Shown: piece after piece, positions 43,107-57,911 of the stretch
Layout: each line of letters begins with the position of its first letter
Numbering within the stretch: the first letter of the stretch is position 1
From: Nitrospiraceae bacterium
GTDB lineage: Bacteria; Nitrospirota; Nitrospiria; Nitrospirales; Nitrospiraceae
DNA length: 64,000 bases
Assembly (NCBI GenBank): GCA_019637075.1
Contig: JAHBWI010000001.1
Location: 434,001-498,000 of the forward strand
Direction: 5' to 3'
The notes under the pieces: model-generated
Databases searched by the model: none
Told to the model about the DNA's origin: nothing
Seen by the model: the letters and a program-made list of their open reading frames with translations, nothing else
Translations under genes and position numbers: made by a program

Positions 43107-44609
43107 CTATTCCAGCCCCTGCTCCGCCTGTTCGATCGCCTTCATCATCGCGCGGGCCTTGTTGCAGGTTTCCTCGTATTCATGTTCGGGGTTCGAGTCC
43201 GCCACGATGCCGGCGCCGGCCTGGATATAGGCTTGCCGGCCCTTGATCACGACTGTGCGGATGTTGATGCACATGTCCATGTTTCCGGAAAAACTGAAGT
43301 AACCGACCGCGCCGGCATAGGGCCCGCGCCTGGTCGGTTCCAGTTCTTCGATGATTTGCATCGCGCGGATCTTCGGCGCGCCGGACACGGTGCCGGCGGG
43401 AAAACAGGCACGCAACACATCGTAGGACGTCTTACCTTCGTCGAGGTCGCCTGTGACCTGTGACACGATGTGCATCACGTGGGAATACCGCTCGACTTGC
43501 ATCAGTGAATCGACCGTAACGGTGCCGCGCTTCGCCACTCGCCCCACGTCGTTGCGCCCCAAGTCCACCAGCATGACGTGTTCGGCCCGTTCTTTCTCGT
43601 CGGCCAACAGGCGGCGCCCGAGTTGCTCGTCTTCCTCCGGCGTTTGCCCCCGTCGTCTCGTCCCGGCGATCGGACGGAGCGACACCTTGCCGTCCTCGCA
43701 GCGCACCAAAGTCTCGGGCGACGACCCGACCAATTCAACCCCGGCGATTCGCAAGTAATACATGTAGGGCGAAGGATTGATGACCCGCAACGCGCGATAG
43801 AGCTGAAACGGCGTCGTGTGGATCTGCGTCTCCCAGCGCTGCGAGAGCACGGCCTGAACGATGTCTCCCGCGCGGATGTACTCCTTGGTCCGCACGACCA
43901 TCTTCTCGAAATCGGCCTTGCTCATGTTGGAGGTGAAGGTGATCGGCTTGCGCCGCTGCTTCGGACGCAGGCGCTTGGCCGGACGCTTCAACCGCGCGAT
44001 CATCTTTTCGATCCGGGCGGTGGCGTGGCGGTAGGCCTCGCGGACGTCGCGCTCCTTGTTCGATTCCAGATAGGCGTTCGCAACGACTTTGATTTTCTGC
44101 GAAACGTTGTCGAAGATCAGCAGAGTGTCGGTCAGCAGGAACGCGAAGTCCGGGAAGCCGACGCTTTCCTTGCGGCGCGCCGACAGCTCTTCGAACGTCC
44201 GCACCATGTCGTAGCCGAAAAAACCGACGGCGCCGCCGACGAAACGCGGCAGCCCCGGGACGGTCACCGGCCGATACTCTTCCATCAACTCTTGCAGCCG
44301 CGCCAACGGATTGCCGCGGCTTTGAATACGGATCGTCTTCTTTCCGCGCGTCAGAACCAGGTCACCCTTCTGCTCGTGGATGACGGCGGCGGACCCGCTG
44401 CCCAAGAACGAATAGCGCGCCCAATTCTCCCCACCCGCCACGCTTTCCAGCAAATAGGCCGTGGGGCCATGATCGATCTTGGCGAACGCCGACACCGGCG
44501 TCTCATAGTCCGCCAAAATCTCCCGATACAACGGAATCAAGTTCCCTTCCGCCGCCAGGGCCCGGAATTGATCCAGGCTCAATGAATAGGGTTGCTTGTT
44601 ACCGGCCAT
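43107..44609 (-). CDS. trpE: Anthranilate synthase component I
   Basis: 500 residues. Converts chorismate plus ammonia to anthranilate. The C-terminal chorismate-binding domain has VGSSPETLVRCEDG, PIAGTRRRG, HVMLVDLGRNDVGRV, GAPKIRAMQIIEELE and GPYAGAVGYFSFSGNMD. The N-terminal domain has FLLESVAGGENWARYSFLG, including the LLES motif expected for tryptophan feedback binding. Length is standard. It begins 12 bases after the LysM lipoprotein gene, so both are on one transcript. Confidence 0.95.
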   Translation of the reverse strand: MAGNKQPYSLSLDQFRALAAEGNLIPLYREILADYETPVSAFAKIDHGPTAYLLESVAGGENWARYSFLGSGSAAVIHEQKGDLVLTRGKKTIRIQSRGNPLARLQELMEEYRPVTVPGLPRFVGGAVGFFGYDMVRTFEELSARRKESVGFPDFAFLLTDTLLIFDNVSQKIKVVANAYLESNKERDVREAYRHATARIEKMIARLKRPAKRLRPKQRRKPITFTSNMSKADFEKMVVRTKEYIRAGDIVQAVLSQRWETQIHTTPFQLYRALRVINPSPYMYYLRIAGVELVGSSPETLVRCEDGKVSLRPIAGTRRRGQTPEEDEQLGRRLLADEKERAEHVMLVDLGRNDVGRVAKRGTVTVDSLMQVERYSHVMHIVSQVTGDLDEGKTSYDVLRACFPAGTVSGAPKIRAMQIIEELEPTRRGPYAGAVGYFSFSGNMDMCINIRTVVIKGRQAYIQAGAGIVADSNPEHEYEETCNKARAMMKAIEQAEQGLE

Positions 44610-44621
44610 CTCGTTCAGTCG

Positions 44622-45329
44622 TCAGGGTTGGCTCACGATCAGTTTCTGCCCCACCTCGATCTGGTCCTTCGAGAGATTGTTCCACTTCCGCAACTTGTCG
44701 AGGGACACGTGATATTTCAATCCGATCCGGTAGAGCGTCTCGCCGGCTTTGACCGTATGGGTCATACCGACCGCCGGCGCGGCTTCAGCCCCCGCCGTTT
44801 CCATTTCACCGAGCGCCGACTTGGTCTTGTCCTTCACGTCGGACTTGAAATCCAGGATATCCGACGACAGGTCGTTCTTCATTTCCGCTTTCATATCCGC
44901 AAACGGCTCGGTGGGAGGTGAGAGCGACTCCGATTTGGCGGGCTTCTCAGCCTTCTTCGGTTTCGGCACCGTCGTCAAGCGCCGCATGTCTTCCTGTGCC
45001 CGCTTCTCCAGCAATGCGGCTTCCTTCATGGCCTGCGCTTCATCCTGAATCTGGGCCGCCTGCTGCCGCACGGCTTCTACCTGCGCGCCGAGTTCCCGAT
45101 TACGCGCTTCGTACTCGGCCAGTTCGCGCTTCGCGCGCTTGACCTCGCTGTCGAGCTCCGCGCTGCGTTTTTCTTCCTGGGCGAGCAGCCGCTGAAAGTT
45201 CAGGCTCCGCGCCTTCTCGGCTTCATACTTTTCGGACATGACGCAACCGGAGAGGAACAACAACCCCGCCGCCATCACGCCGCATTTCATCATGGTGGTG
45301 CCGATGACTCGTCCATGCTTGTCGTACAT
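44622..45329 (-). CDS. LysM lipoprotein with coiled coil, first gene of the trp transcript
   Basis: 235 residues. Lipoprotein signal MKCGVMAAGLLFLSGC, with the modified Cys near residue 29. A long charged coiled coil follows (~35-110, repeats of EEKRSAELDSEVKRAKREL). Then comes a Lys/Pro-rich linker, and a C-terminal LysM domain at ~187-232 (THTVKAGETLYRIGLKYHVS to VGQKLIVS) that should bind peptidoglycan. GGGAGGAG lies before ATG 45329. It sits directly behind the promoter and 12 bases before trpE, an unexpected leader gene for tryptophan synthesis. Likely function is envelope attachment or cell-wall scaffolding. Confidence 0.85.
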   Translation of the reverse strand: MYDKHGRVIGTTMMKCGVMAAGLLFLSGCVMSEKYEAEKARSLNFQRLLAQEEKRSAELDSEVKRAKRELAEYEARNRELGAQVEAVRQQAAQIQDEAQAMKEAALLEKRAQEDMRRLTTVPKPKKAEKPAKSESLSPPTEPFADMKAEMKNDLSSDILDFKSDVKDKTKSALGEMETAGAEAAPAVGMTHTVKAGETLYRIGLKYHVSLDKLRKWNNLSKDQIEVGQKLIVSQP

Positions 45330-45435
45330 TGCGCCACTCCTCCCTTGCCGAGTCACATCACATGACTCTTGCCGTTCACACGAACCGTGAGTTTGTCCGC
45401 GTCCCTGCTGGCCTGCGGCGCTCATAAAGGGACTT

Positions 45436-45464
45436 AGAATACGGGCCAAATCAGCGAAAGTCAA
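45436..45464 (-). promoter_or_regulatory. Predicted promoter of the LysM-trp operon
   Basis: On the minus strand TTGACT (45464-45459) and TATTCT (45441-45436) are separated by 17 bases. Transcription would start near 45429, leaving a 100-base leader with no Trp-codon-rich reading frame and no terminator-like hairpin, so trp attenuation is not evident here. Confidence 0.7.
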
Positions 45465-45565
45465 AGTGAAACGGGCGCTGCGGTGGTTTGACCCTCTTGC
45501 CGACCCTGTGTTACGGTTCGACCGAGAACGACGCTCATTCTATCCAAAGGCACCCCCGAAAGACC

Positions 45566-46518
45566 ATGCCTCCACTGTCGCAACCGGCCGCCGGACGGAC
45601 GGTCCAAATCGACGGCGTGACGCTCCATCTGGCTCGGCCGATGACCTCAGCCCAAGATTGGATCGGCAATCGCGAGATTCTCAAGCAACTGCTGGCCTGC
45701 TGGCTGGTGATCGATCCGCGCGATTTGCCGCTCTCGCCCAGAATTACGGGGCAACCGGGCATCGGCAAGACGACGCTCGCAATGGCCGGGGCCCGCGAGC
45801 GCAAGCAGGACCTCTATATTTTTCAATGCACCGCCGATACGAGGCCGGAGGATCTGCTGGTCACGCCCGTGCTGGCTGAATCCGGCACAATTACCTACCA
45901 CGCCTCGCCGCTGGTGACCGCCGTGCTCACGGGGAGCATCTGCGTCCTGGACGAAGGCAACCGCATGAACGAGAAGAGCTGGGCCTCCCTGGCCTCGCTG
46001 TTGGACCACCGGCGCTGTGTGGAATCCATCGTCGCCAGCATCCTCATCCATGCCCATGAAGACTTCCGTTGCTGCGTCACCATGAACGAAGATGCCTCCA
46101 CCTATGAGGTGCCGGACTACATCCTGTCCCGCCTCCAGCCGACCCTGGGCATGGGCTTCCCGACGAGAGAAGACGAGCTGGCGATCCTGAAATACCACCT
46201 GCCCTTCGCGCCGACGGACATGTTGGCCCTGACGGTGGAGTTTCTCCAGGAGGCTCACCGGCTAAGCCTCGACTATTCCGTACGAGACGGCATCCATTTG
46301 CTCCAATACGCGTTGAAGCGCCGCGCGCAGGACCCGACTCATCCGTTGGCCGCCGACGAGGCCTGGCGCGAGGCGCTCATCAAAGTGTTGGGCGAAGAGG
46401 CGCTGGATCTTCCGACGCAATCGCGCCGCCGTAAACGCGCGCTCGGCGATCAGGCCCTGCCGCAAGGGATGGGCGATTTCTTTTTTGAAACCGACGATCC
46501 TCTACACCCCGACCGCTG

Positions 46519-46519
<1 letters not shown>
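45566..46519 (+). CDS. MoxR-like AAA+ ATPase
   Basis: 317 residues from ATG 45566. Walker [11 protein letters not shown] (~57), Walker [23 protein letters not shown] (~118-139), and a sensor-1 region [22 protein letters not shown] typical of AAA_5/MoxR ATPases, which usually work as chaperones with a von Willebrand factor A partner. Here the coupled downstream gene (TGATG junction) is not recognisably VWA. The ATG follows a CCCGAAAGACC stretch with no clear ribosome site; the frame stays open to 45488. It is divergent from the trp operon. Confidence 0.82.
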
Positions 46520-51720
<5,201 letters not shown>

Positions 51721-51890
51721 AGACGTATCGAGATCAGGCCCGGTTATAACTGGATTGGGAGTGGATTGTGCGTCCTTGGATCACCAGGTGGATGTCAGAC
51801 CCGGTGACAGGCTGCCAGTGAAAGAAGATGAGTTGATACGGTCCTCTCGGGCCACTATCATCCATCGCGTTATACAATTATCACACGGAC

Positions 51891-51911
51891 GGTAACGCAT
51901 CAAGCGTTACC
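51891..51911. terminator. Perfect short hairpin in the 51721-52005 spacer
   Basis: GGTAACGC and GCGTTACC pair around ATCAA. No T-run follows on either strand. A second hairpin GTTCCC-GCTC-GGGAAC lies near 51964-51979. The spacer separates two minus-strand genes, and the pair may end the rlpA transcript or bind a regulator. No gene is seen here. Confidence 0.35.
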
Positions 51912-52005
51912 GCGATTCCAACAAAATCGACTTCCAGCCAATTTTCCAATAACTTATCTTCCGTTCCCGCTCGGGAACCCCTAACAAAAACCCGTAGTCA
52001 TCGCA

Positions 52006-52686
52006 TCATGTGTCGTCCCTGACGATGAAGGGATCGATATCCAAGGCCCGCCTGAGGTGGGCTGCCGCCTGCTCAGCCTGGCTTTCGTCAGTGAAAGATC
52101 CGGCATAGACACGGTATCGCCGTCCAGCCGGAAGATCGACCCCGATGATGCGAGAGCCGGGATAGGCACCCTTCAGCCGTTCAACCAACGCCTGGGCATT
52201 GGCGGGGTCCGCAAACGAGCCGACCTGGACCCGCAAGACGCCCAATTCCGCCCCCCGTCCCTGGTAGTCGATCACTTTCAATTCGATCTCCTCGGTCCCC
52301 CGCCCGACCATCCCCAAAGCTTGGGCTCCGGCCAGCGAGAGGTCGAGGATACGGCCGCGAGCGAACGGGCCCCGGTCGTTGATCCGCACCGTGACTTGCC
52401 GCCCCGTGCTGAGTGACCTGACCAGCGCCACGGAGCCCAGGGGCAATGTCCGATGGGCCGCCGTCAGTTTGTGCATGTCGTAGACTTCCCCGTTGGCGGT
52501 CCGGTTGCCATGAAATCCGGGACCATACCAGGACGCGCTGCCGCGCTCGATGAACCCAAGCGGATAACCGGGAGGATAGATGGGGCGGCTCTGGCCCCAG
52601 CCGGCACACCCTCCGAGAAGACTGGTGAGAAAAAGAACGAGCAGGAGAGGAAGAAGACGCTGCGTCAGTGTCTTCTCCCCCTCCAT
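52006..52686 (-). CDS. rlpA: RlpA-like septal lytic transglycosylase, lipoprotein
   Basis: 226 residues. Lipoprotein signal LLPLLLVLFLTSLLGGC, with Cys near residue 26. The double-psi beta-barrel (~48-135) has GSASWYGPGFHGNRTANGEVYDM, LTAAHRTLPLGSVALV and VRINDRGPFARGRILDLS, including the catalytic-region residues of RlpA, which cleaves naked glycan strands at the septum. A C-terminal SPOR domain (LRVQVGSFADPANAQALVERL) binds such glycans. The start at 52686 is tentative; the ribosome site is weak and the gene begins 11 bases after the ACT gene, so coupling is likely. Confidence 0.9.
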   Translation of the reverse strand: MEGEKTLTQRLLPLLLVLFLTSLLGGCAGWGQSRPIYPPGYPLGFIERGSASWYGPGFHGNRTANGEVYDMHKLTAAHRTLPLGSVALVRSLSTGRQVTVRINDRGPFARGRILDLSLAGAQALGMVGRGTEEIELKVIDYQGRGAELGVLRVQVGSFADPANAQALVERLKGAYPGSRIIGVDLPAGRRYRVYAGSFTDESQAEQAAAHLRRALDIDPFIVRDDT

Positions 52687-52697
52687 CGTGAGGTCGG

Positions 52698-53108
52698 TTA
52701 GAATTCGTCGAGGGATTGGGTCCGCAGGACCCCAAGAGCCTTCGTGGTATTCGAGACCGTCAGCACCACGATGGCGCGTTTTCCTTCGCGGGACGGGGTG
52801 CAATAGCCGCACTTGATGTTGATGCGGGCCCTCGTCAGCGAATCCGCCACTTGCTTCAGCGCCCCCGGCTTGTTCTCCAAACTAAGGATCAGCGCCGTTT
52901 CTTCCCGAAACTTAATCTTGGCTTTCCTGAGCGCGATGCGGGCTGCGTCAACATCCGCCACGATCAGCCGCAACTTTCCCTGCCCGGTCACTTCCGGCGC
53001 GGAAAAGGCCTTGATGTTGACTCCGGCGGCCCCGAGAACGGCCGCGACTTGGGCTAGCACTCCCGGCTTACTCTGCCCGCTGACGGCAAACTGCGTGGTT
53101 GTCGGCAT
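52698..53108 (-). CDS. Tandem ACT domain protein
   Basis: 136 residues consisting of two ACT domains: residues ~1-65 (FAVSGQSKPGVLAQVAAVLGAAGVNIKAFS) and ~70-136 (ALILSLENKPGALKQVADSLTRARINIKCGYC). No catalytic domain is attached. Stand-alone double ACT proteins bind amino acids or act as regulatory subunits. It lies 26 bases after the cupin gene stop and 11 before rlpA. GAGGAG lies before the ATG. Confidence 0.85.
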   Translation of the reverse strand: MPTTTQFAVSGQSKPGVLAQVAAVLGAAGVNIKAFSAPEVTGQGKLRLIVADVDAARIALRKAKIKFREETALILSLENKPGALKQVADSLTRARINIKCGYCTPSREGKRAIVVLTVSNTTKALGVLRTQSLDEF

Positions 53109-53134
53109 CGGCTCCTCTCCTCTGATGGTTCAGA

Positions 53135-53437
53135 TCAACGATGACCTTCGCGTTTGTACCCGTAGAGCCATCTGGCGGTAGTGCCCCCGATATTCCTCAC
53201 GGTATGGGGGATGCGGGCTGGGATGACAATTTCCTCTCCCACGGCCGGCCGCACCAGGCGCCCGCCGAATTCCAGTTCGAGGCGCCCTTCGAGAACCAAG
53301 ACCAGCTCATCGGTCGCGTGGGCGTAATCCTCCCACACTTGCCCGGGCGGATCAACCCAAACATCACAACTGAAGCCTCTTGCACGCCACCGCTCGGCAA
53401 TCTCCTCGCGGGCAACCATGGATGATTCACCGCTCAT
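53135..53437 (-). CDS. Cupin domain protein
   Basis: 100 residues. Single cupin barrel: DELVLVLEGRLELEFGGRLVRPAVGEEIVIPARIPHTVRNIGG. The first cupin motif lacks the usual two histidines (TDELVLVLEG), and the second has one histidine (PHTVRN), so metal binding may be weak or absent. Two starts are possible, 53437 (MSGESS) and 53419 (MVAREE), neither with a strong ribosome site. It precedes the ACT and rlpA genes on the same strand. Confidence 0.8.
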   Translation of the reverse strand: MSGESSMVAREEIAERWRARGFSCDVWVDPPGQVWEDYAHATDELVLVLEGRLELEFGGRLVRPAVGEEIVIPARIPHTVRNIGGTTARWLYGYKREGHR

Positions 53438-53527
53438 CCCAATATCCCGATCAAACTGCCGAGGGGATGCAGCTGCAGGCACCGCATCCCCTCGTCCTAG
53501 ATCATCAGGACAGCGACTGCGGCGTCA

Positions 53528-56500
53528 CTACGAGCAGCCGCTGGTTTCGCCGCAGGTCATGCACTTCAAGCATGTGCCGTTACGCACAAGCGTGAACTGT
53601 TTGCAATTCTGACAGGGATCGCCTTCGTAGCCCTTCTCCCTCGCCTCCTGCCGCACCGAGGTCACGGTCAAGGTCTCCCGCTTCAGTTCCAGCTTATGGG
53701 CGACACTGCCGTTCCCGTGGCCATGGCCGTTGCCATGCCCATGGTCGTGCAGACCGTTGCGGCGCGGCAGATGCTCGGTGAGGATCGACGACTTGGCCAA
53801 GGCCGTCATGTCCACTTCCTCGGCCACGCATTCCGGGTCTTGATCGTCCTTTTTCATCGAGTCCATCCGCAAGTCTTCTTCCTGCACCTGCGCGAGATCC
53901 TTCCGCTCGAGGTAGGTGATCGCCAACTCGCGGAAGATGTAGTCGATGATGGACGTCGCCATCTTGATGCGATCGTTCAGCTTGACCGGCCCGTTCGGCT
54001 CGAACCGGGTAAAGACGAAGGCCTCGACGAATTCCTCCAGCGGCACACCGTGCTGCAAGCCGAGTGAAATGGCGATCGCGAAGTTGTTCATCAGGCTGCG
54101 GAACGCGGCGCCTTCCTTATGCATGTCGAGGAAGATCTCACCGACCGTCCCGTCTTCGTACTCGCCGGTCCTGATGTAGAGCTTGTGACCGCCGATGATG
54201 GCCTTTTGGGTATAGCCGCTGCGACGCGCCGGAAGCGGCCGCCGTTTGGCCAAGTACCGAACCAAGACGCGTTCTGCCTGTTTTTCTGCTACCTGCGCGA
54301 CGCTGGGCGCCGCTTCCACCGCTTTGCCCGAATCGGATGACGCGTTCAACGGCTGGCTCAGCTTCGACCCGTCGCGGTAGAGTGCCACCGCCTTCACCAT
54401 GCTCTTCCAGGCGAACATATAGGCCGCCTTCACGTCCTCGAGCGTCGCGTCGGCCGGCATGTTGATCGTCTTGCTGATCGCCCCGCTGATGAACGGCTGC
54501 GCCGCCGCCATCATCCGAATGTGGGCGTCGACCGCGATATACCGCTGGCCTAGACGCCCGCAACGATTGGCGCAATCGAAGATCGGCAGATGCTCCGTCT
54601 TCAGATGCGGCGCCCCCTCCACGGTCATGGTGCCGCAGCAATAGTCGTTCGCGGCGACCACATCCTCCTGGGTGAAGCCGAGGTGTTTGAGCATGTTGAA
54701 CGTCGGATCGGCGATCTGCGCTTCGGTGATGCCGAGTTTCTCCCGACAAAATTCCTCGCCGAGCGTGAATTTGTTGAAGGCGAAATGGATCTCGAACGCC
54801 GCCCCGAGTTGCCCCTCCAGCCGTTCGAGCGCCGCCTCGTCGAAGCCCTTCTGACGCAACGTGTCGTGATTGATGAACGGCGCGCCCTTGAGCGTCTGCC
54901 GCCCCACACAGTAGCCGACGATATCCTCGATCTGGACGTCGTTGTAGCCGAGCGCCGCCAAGGCCGGCGGAAGACTCTGGTTGATGATCTTGAAATACCC
55001 GCCCCCCGCCAACTTCTTAAACTTCACCAGCGCGAAGTCCGGTTCGATGCCGGTGGTATCGCAATCCATGACGAGCCCGATCGTGCCGGTCGGGGCGATA
55101 ACGGTGACTTGCGCGTTCCGATAGCCGTAGGCGGCTCCCAATTCCAACGCGCGGTCCCAGGCGCGTCGCGCCGCCAAGAGGATTTCCGGCTGGCAATGTT
55201 CCGGCTGAATTGCCATCGGCCTGATGGTCAAGCCTTCGTACTCGTGTTCCGCTGCGCCGTAAGCCGCGCGCCGGTGGTTCCTGATCACGCGCAGCATGGA
55301 TTCGCGGTTCTTCGCATAGCCGGGGAACGGGCCGATTTCGGCCGCCATTTCCGCCGACGTCGCGTATGATTCACCGGTCATGATCGCGGTGATCGCGCCG
55401 CAAAGAGCCAGCGCCTTCGGCGAATCGTAGGGAATGCTCTGCCGCATCAGGATCGTACCCAAGTTCGCATAGCCGAGGCCGAGCGTCCTGAACTCGTAGC
55501 TCTTCTGCGCGATGGAACGGCTGGGGAACGACGCCATCAAGACGCTGATCTCCAGCGCGACCGTCCAGAGCCGCACCGCATGCCGGAAAGATTCGAGGTC
55601 GAATTCGCCCTCGGCATTGAAGAACTTCGACAGGTTCAACGAGGCCAGATTGCAGGCCGTGTCGTCTAGGAACATATACTCCGAGCAGGGGTTCGACGCG
55701 TTGATCCGTCCATCCTCCGGACAGGTGTGCCACTCGTTGATCGTCGTGTCGTACTGCGTCCCGGGATCGGCGCAGATCCAAGCCGCCCAGGCGATTTTGT
55801 CCCACAGGTCGCGGGCCTTGACCGTCTTGATCGCCTTGCCGTCGGTCCGCCGGCGCAGTTCCCAATCGCCGTCCCGCTCCAAGACTTCGAAGAAGCCGTT
55901 CGGAATCCGGACGCTGTTGTTGGAATTTTGCCCCGACACGGTCTGATACGCCTTGCCGTCCCAATTCGTGTCGTATTCATGGAAGACGAAATGGGTGTAG
56001 CCCTGCTTGGCGTAGTCGAACATGCGCAGGAGGTAGGCCTCGGGGACCATGTCCCGACGGGCCGCCGCTACCGCCTCCCGCAAGGGCTGGTTCTTCTTCA
56101 TGTCCAGTTCGACCTGGCTCTGGCCGTCGTTCCCCTTGAGGGTGCAGGCCTTGAGCACGCCGTTCAAACGCTGCGCGCACACCTTCGAGCCGGTCACCAT
56201 CGCGGCGACCTTCTGCTCTTCGATCACCTTCCAATCGATGAACTCTTCGATGTCGGGGTGGTCGAGGTCGAGGCAGACCATCTTGGCCGCCCGCCGCGTC
56301 GTCCCGCCGGACTTGATCGCGCCGGCCGCTCGGTCGCCGATCTTAAGGAAGGACATGAGCCCGGAGGACCGTCCGCCGCCCGACAATGGCTCTCCGTCTC
56401 CGCGCAACCGCGAGAAGTTCGTGCCGGTCCCGGAGCCGTACTTGAATAGCCGCGCTTCGCGCACCCACAGGTCCATAATGCCGTTCTCATTCACCAGATC

Positions 56501-57070
56501 GTCCTCGATCGATTGAATGAAACAGGCATGCGGCTGGGGATGCTCGAAAGCGTTGGCGGCCTTCACCACGTCACCGACCTTCGGGTCAAAATAGAAGTGG
56601 CCCTGCGCCGGCCCCGTCAAGCCATACGCGTAGTGCAACCCGGTGTTGAACCACTGCGGCGAGTTGGGGGCGGCCATCTGATAGGCCAGCATGTAGCACA
56701 TCTCATCATGGAACGCGGTGGCGTCTTCCGGGGTCTTGAAGTAGCCGTGATTCTTGCCCCAGAACGTCCAACAACCGGCCAGCCGCTCGAAGACCTGCCG
56801 GGCATCCCGCTCACCGGTCGTGACAGGCTTCCCTGCGGCATCGACCATCGGCTTTCCTGCCGCATCCAACTGCGGCACCCCGGCCTTGCGGAAATACTTC
56901 TGGGCCAGGATGTCGATGGCCAGCTGCGTCCAGGATTCCGGAACATCTATATTCTCGAGTTTGAACACGGTCGATCCGTCTGGATTCCGGATCTCCGAGG
57001 AGCGCTTGACGAATGCAAGACCCTCATAGGGGCTCTGCCCACGCCTGGTGAATCGCCGTTCAATCCTCAC
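53528..57070 (-). CDS. nrdJ: Adenosylcobalamin-dependent (class II) ribonucleoside-diphosphate reductase
   Basis: 1180 residues. Reduces ribonucleotides using a cobalamin-generated thiyl radical, so it works with or without oxygen. Conserved blocks: [59 protein letters not shown] (radical-site Cys and Glu), [22 protein letters not shown]. The C-terminal extension ends in a zinc-type PCQNC ... [13 protein letters not shown] tail. The GTG start at 57070 is supported by a strong AAGGAGG five bases upstream; the frame remains open to 57148. The promoter overlaps an NrdR-like palindrome. No cobalamin riboswitch is seen. Confidence 0.96.
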   Translation of the reverse strand: MRIERRFTRRGQSPYEGLAFVKRSSEIRNPDGSTVFKLENIDVPESWTQLAIDILAQKYFRKAGVPQLDAAGKPMVDAAGKPVTTGERDARQVFERLAGCWTFWGKNHGYFKTPEDATAFHDEMCYMLAYQMAAPNSPQWFNTGLHYAYGLTGPAQGHFYFDPKVGDVVKAANAFEHPQPHACFIQSIEDDLVNENGIMDLWVREARLFKYGSGTGTNFSRLRGDGEPLSGGGRSSGLMSFLKIGDRAAGAIKSGGTTRRAAKMVCLDLDHPDIEEFIDWKVIEEQKVAAMVTGSKVCAQRLNGVLKACTLKGNDGQSQVELDMKKNQPLREAVAAARRDMVPEAYLLRMFDYAKQGYTHFVFHEYDTNWDGKAYQTVSGQNSNNSVRIPNGFFEVLERDGDWELRRRTDGKAIKTVKARDLWDKIAWAAWICADPGTQYDTTINEWHTCPEDGRINASNPCSEYMFLDDTACNLASLNLSKFFNAEGEFDLESFRHAVRLWTVALEISVLMASFPSRSIAQKSYEFRTLGLGYANLGTILMRQSIPYDSPKALALCGAITAIMTGESYATSAEMAAEIGPFPGYAKNRESMLRVIRNHRRAAYGAAEHEYEGLTIRPMAIQPEHCQPEILLAARRAWDRALELGAAYGYRNAQVTVIAPTGTIGLVMDCDTTGIEPDFALVKFKKLAGGGYFKIINQSLPPALAALGYNDVQIEDIVGYCVGRQTLKGAPFINHDTLRQKGFDEAALERLEGQLGAAFEIHFAFNKFTLGEEFCREKLGITEAQIADPTFNMLKHLGFTQEDVVAANDYCCGTMTVEGAPHLKTEHLPIFDCANRCGRLGQRYIAVDAHIRMMAAAQPFISGAISKTINMPADATLEDVKAAYMFAWKSMVKAVALYRDGSKLSQPLNASSDSGKAVEAAPSVAQVAEKQAERVLVRYLAKRRPLPARRSGYTQKAIIGGHKLYIRTGEYEDGTVGEIFLDMHKEGAAFRSLMNNFAIAISLGLQHGVPLEEFVEAFVFTRFEPNGPVKLNDRIKMATSIIDYIFRELAITYLERKDLAQVQEEDLRMDSMKKDDQDPECVAEEVDMTALAKSSILTEHLPRRNGLHDHGHGNGHGHGNGSVAHKLELKRETLTVTSVRQEAREKGYEGDPCQNCKQFTLVRNGTCLKCMTCGETSGCS

Positions 57071-57200
57071 TGGTCCCTCCTTAGCGATTAGGTGCCGAGC
57101 GATTGGTACTGGTTGAGTGTGAAGCTGCTGTGAAGAGCTGAAACGCAACCGGAAAGGGGTCTCATCCTTGACGTGACCGCTGAACCAACCCCCTGCAAGC

Positions 57201-57216
57201 GCACTATATATAGCTA
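57201..57216. promoter_or_regulatory. NrdR-box-like palindrome at the nrdJ promoter
   Basis: The 16-base sequence GCACTATATATAGCTA matches the known NrdR box (ACACWATATATWGTGT) at 12 of 16 positions by eye. It covers the -10 region of the nrdJ promoter, which fits repression. A weaker related site (ACAAAATGTTGTGGTT, 57234-57249) lies 33 bases upstream. Confidence 0.6.
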
Positions 57217-57233
57217 TTCAAAAAACCTGTCAA
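57205..57233 (-). promoter_or_regulatory. Predicted strong promoter for nrdJ
   Basis: On the minus strand TTGACA (57233-57228) and TATATA (57210-57205) with a 17-base spacer, one of the best sigma-70-like promoters in the window. Transcription would begin near 57198, giving a 128-base leader to the GTG. Perfect 7-base arms GTCAAAC/GTTTGAC (57229-57253) surround the -35 region. Confidence 0.75.
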
Positions 57234-57397
57234 ACAAAATGTTGTGGTTTGACTGTGAAATGAGGGGATAAGCTGGTGATAGTCAGGAAGGCAGAATTGA
57301 CGCCGGTTTCAGACGATTTTTGGCGAGTTATCCACAAGTTGACCGGGGCCAAAAGGAGGGAAAGTCTCTGGTAGAGCCATTTTTCTTCTCACTACGG

Positions 57398-57805
57398 TCA
57401 AAAGGCCAGTCGACCGACCTTCAGAGTCACCTCATCGACACCTCGGATCGGGAGAAAATGCTCGGCCACACCAAGCACCAACACCCGTTCATCCAGCACA
57501 TGTGTCTCGAAAAGGCTGAAGAGTCCCCAATTTCGTCTCGTGCTGTTGGGGCGCACGACGCTGTCGACCAATTGGATGCCTCGCGCGCGAAAAATTCCCT
57601 TGATGAGGTTTTGCTCGGCGCGCGACGCCCCTTGATCCATCTTTTCGATTTCTGCCGCCAACCGCACCTCGACGAACCGGACATATCCGTCCATCGTCGG
57701 ATTCGTCGCGGCAAGGGCCACCGCGGCCGCCAGTCCTGCCGCAAGAAGTGCCAGGCGGATCAGGCCTCCACGGCTCTGCGTGACGCCGGCCCGAGATGCC
57801 GACAT
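57398..57805 (-). CDS. Hypothetical membrane-anchored protein (DUF4359-like)
   Basis: About 135 residues from ATG 57805. One transmembrane helix near the N-terminus (GGLIRLALLAAGLAAAVALAA), then TNPTMDGYVRFVEVRLAAEIE and NWGLFSLFETHVLD, which resemble DUF4359 (NPS..Y..F, then N-GLFS). The frame is open to 57838, but the shorter start avoids the plus-strand promoter at 57819. Function unknown. It lies 328 bases upstream of nrdJ on the same strand with a promoter in between, so it is probably separate. Confidence 0.6.
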   Translation of the reverse strand: MSASRAGVTQSRGGLIRLALLAAGLAAAVALAATNPTMDGYVRFVEVRLAAEIEKMDQGASRAEQNLIKGIFRARGIQLVDSVVRPNSTRRNWGLFSLFETHVLDERVLVLGVAEHFLPIRGVDEVTLKVGRLAF

Positions 57806-57818
57806 CCGCGACGTCGGT

Positions 57819-57847
57819 TTGACAATTGGACTTGGCATGTTTAGCTT
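57819..57847 (+). promoter_or_regulatory. Predicted promoter for the 96-residue membrane protein
   Basis: TTGACA (57819-57824) and TAGCTT (57842-57847) with a 17-base spacer, 65 bases before the ATG at 57912. It lies in the gap between divergent genes. Confidence 0.55.
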
Positions 57848-57911
57848 ACGCCCAATTTCGGCGGGCCTTTCGCCCGTCCTTATTGCCTACGACTGCCATG
57901 AGGAGGGCACT

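Noticed and set aside
43180-43210. tRNA T-loop-like GGGTTCGAGTCC
   Set aside because: It lies inside the trpE coding sequence and no acceptor or anticodon stem can be built around it.
43578-44585. 335-residue plus-strand frame opposite trpE
   Set aside because: Antisense shadow of a conserved enzyme; no domain.
45330-45435. Possible trp leader peptide and attenuator ahead of the trp operon
   Set aside because: The leader has no run of Trp codons and no terminator-like hairpin, and the first gene is a LysM lipoprotein, not trpE.
57071-57397. Cobalamin riboswitch upstream of nrdJ
   Set aside because: No B12-box-like sequence is visible; the region is explained by a strong promoter and an NrdR-like palindrome.
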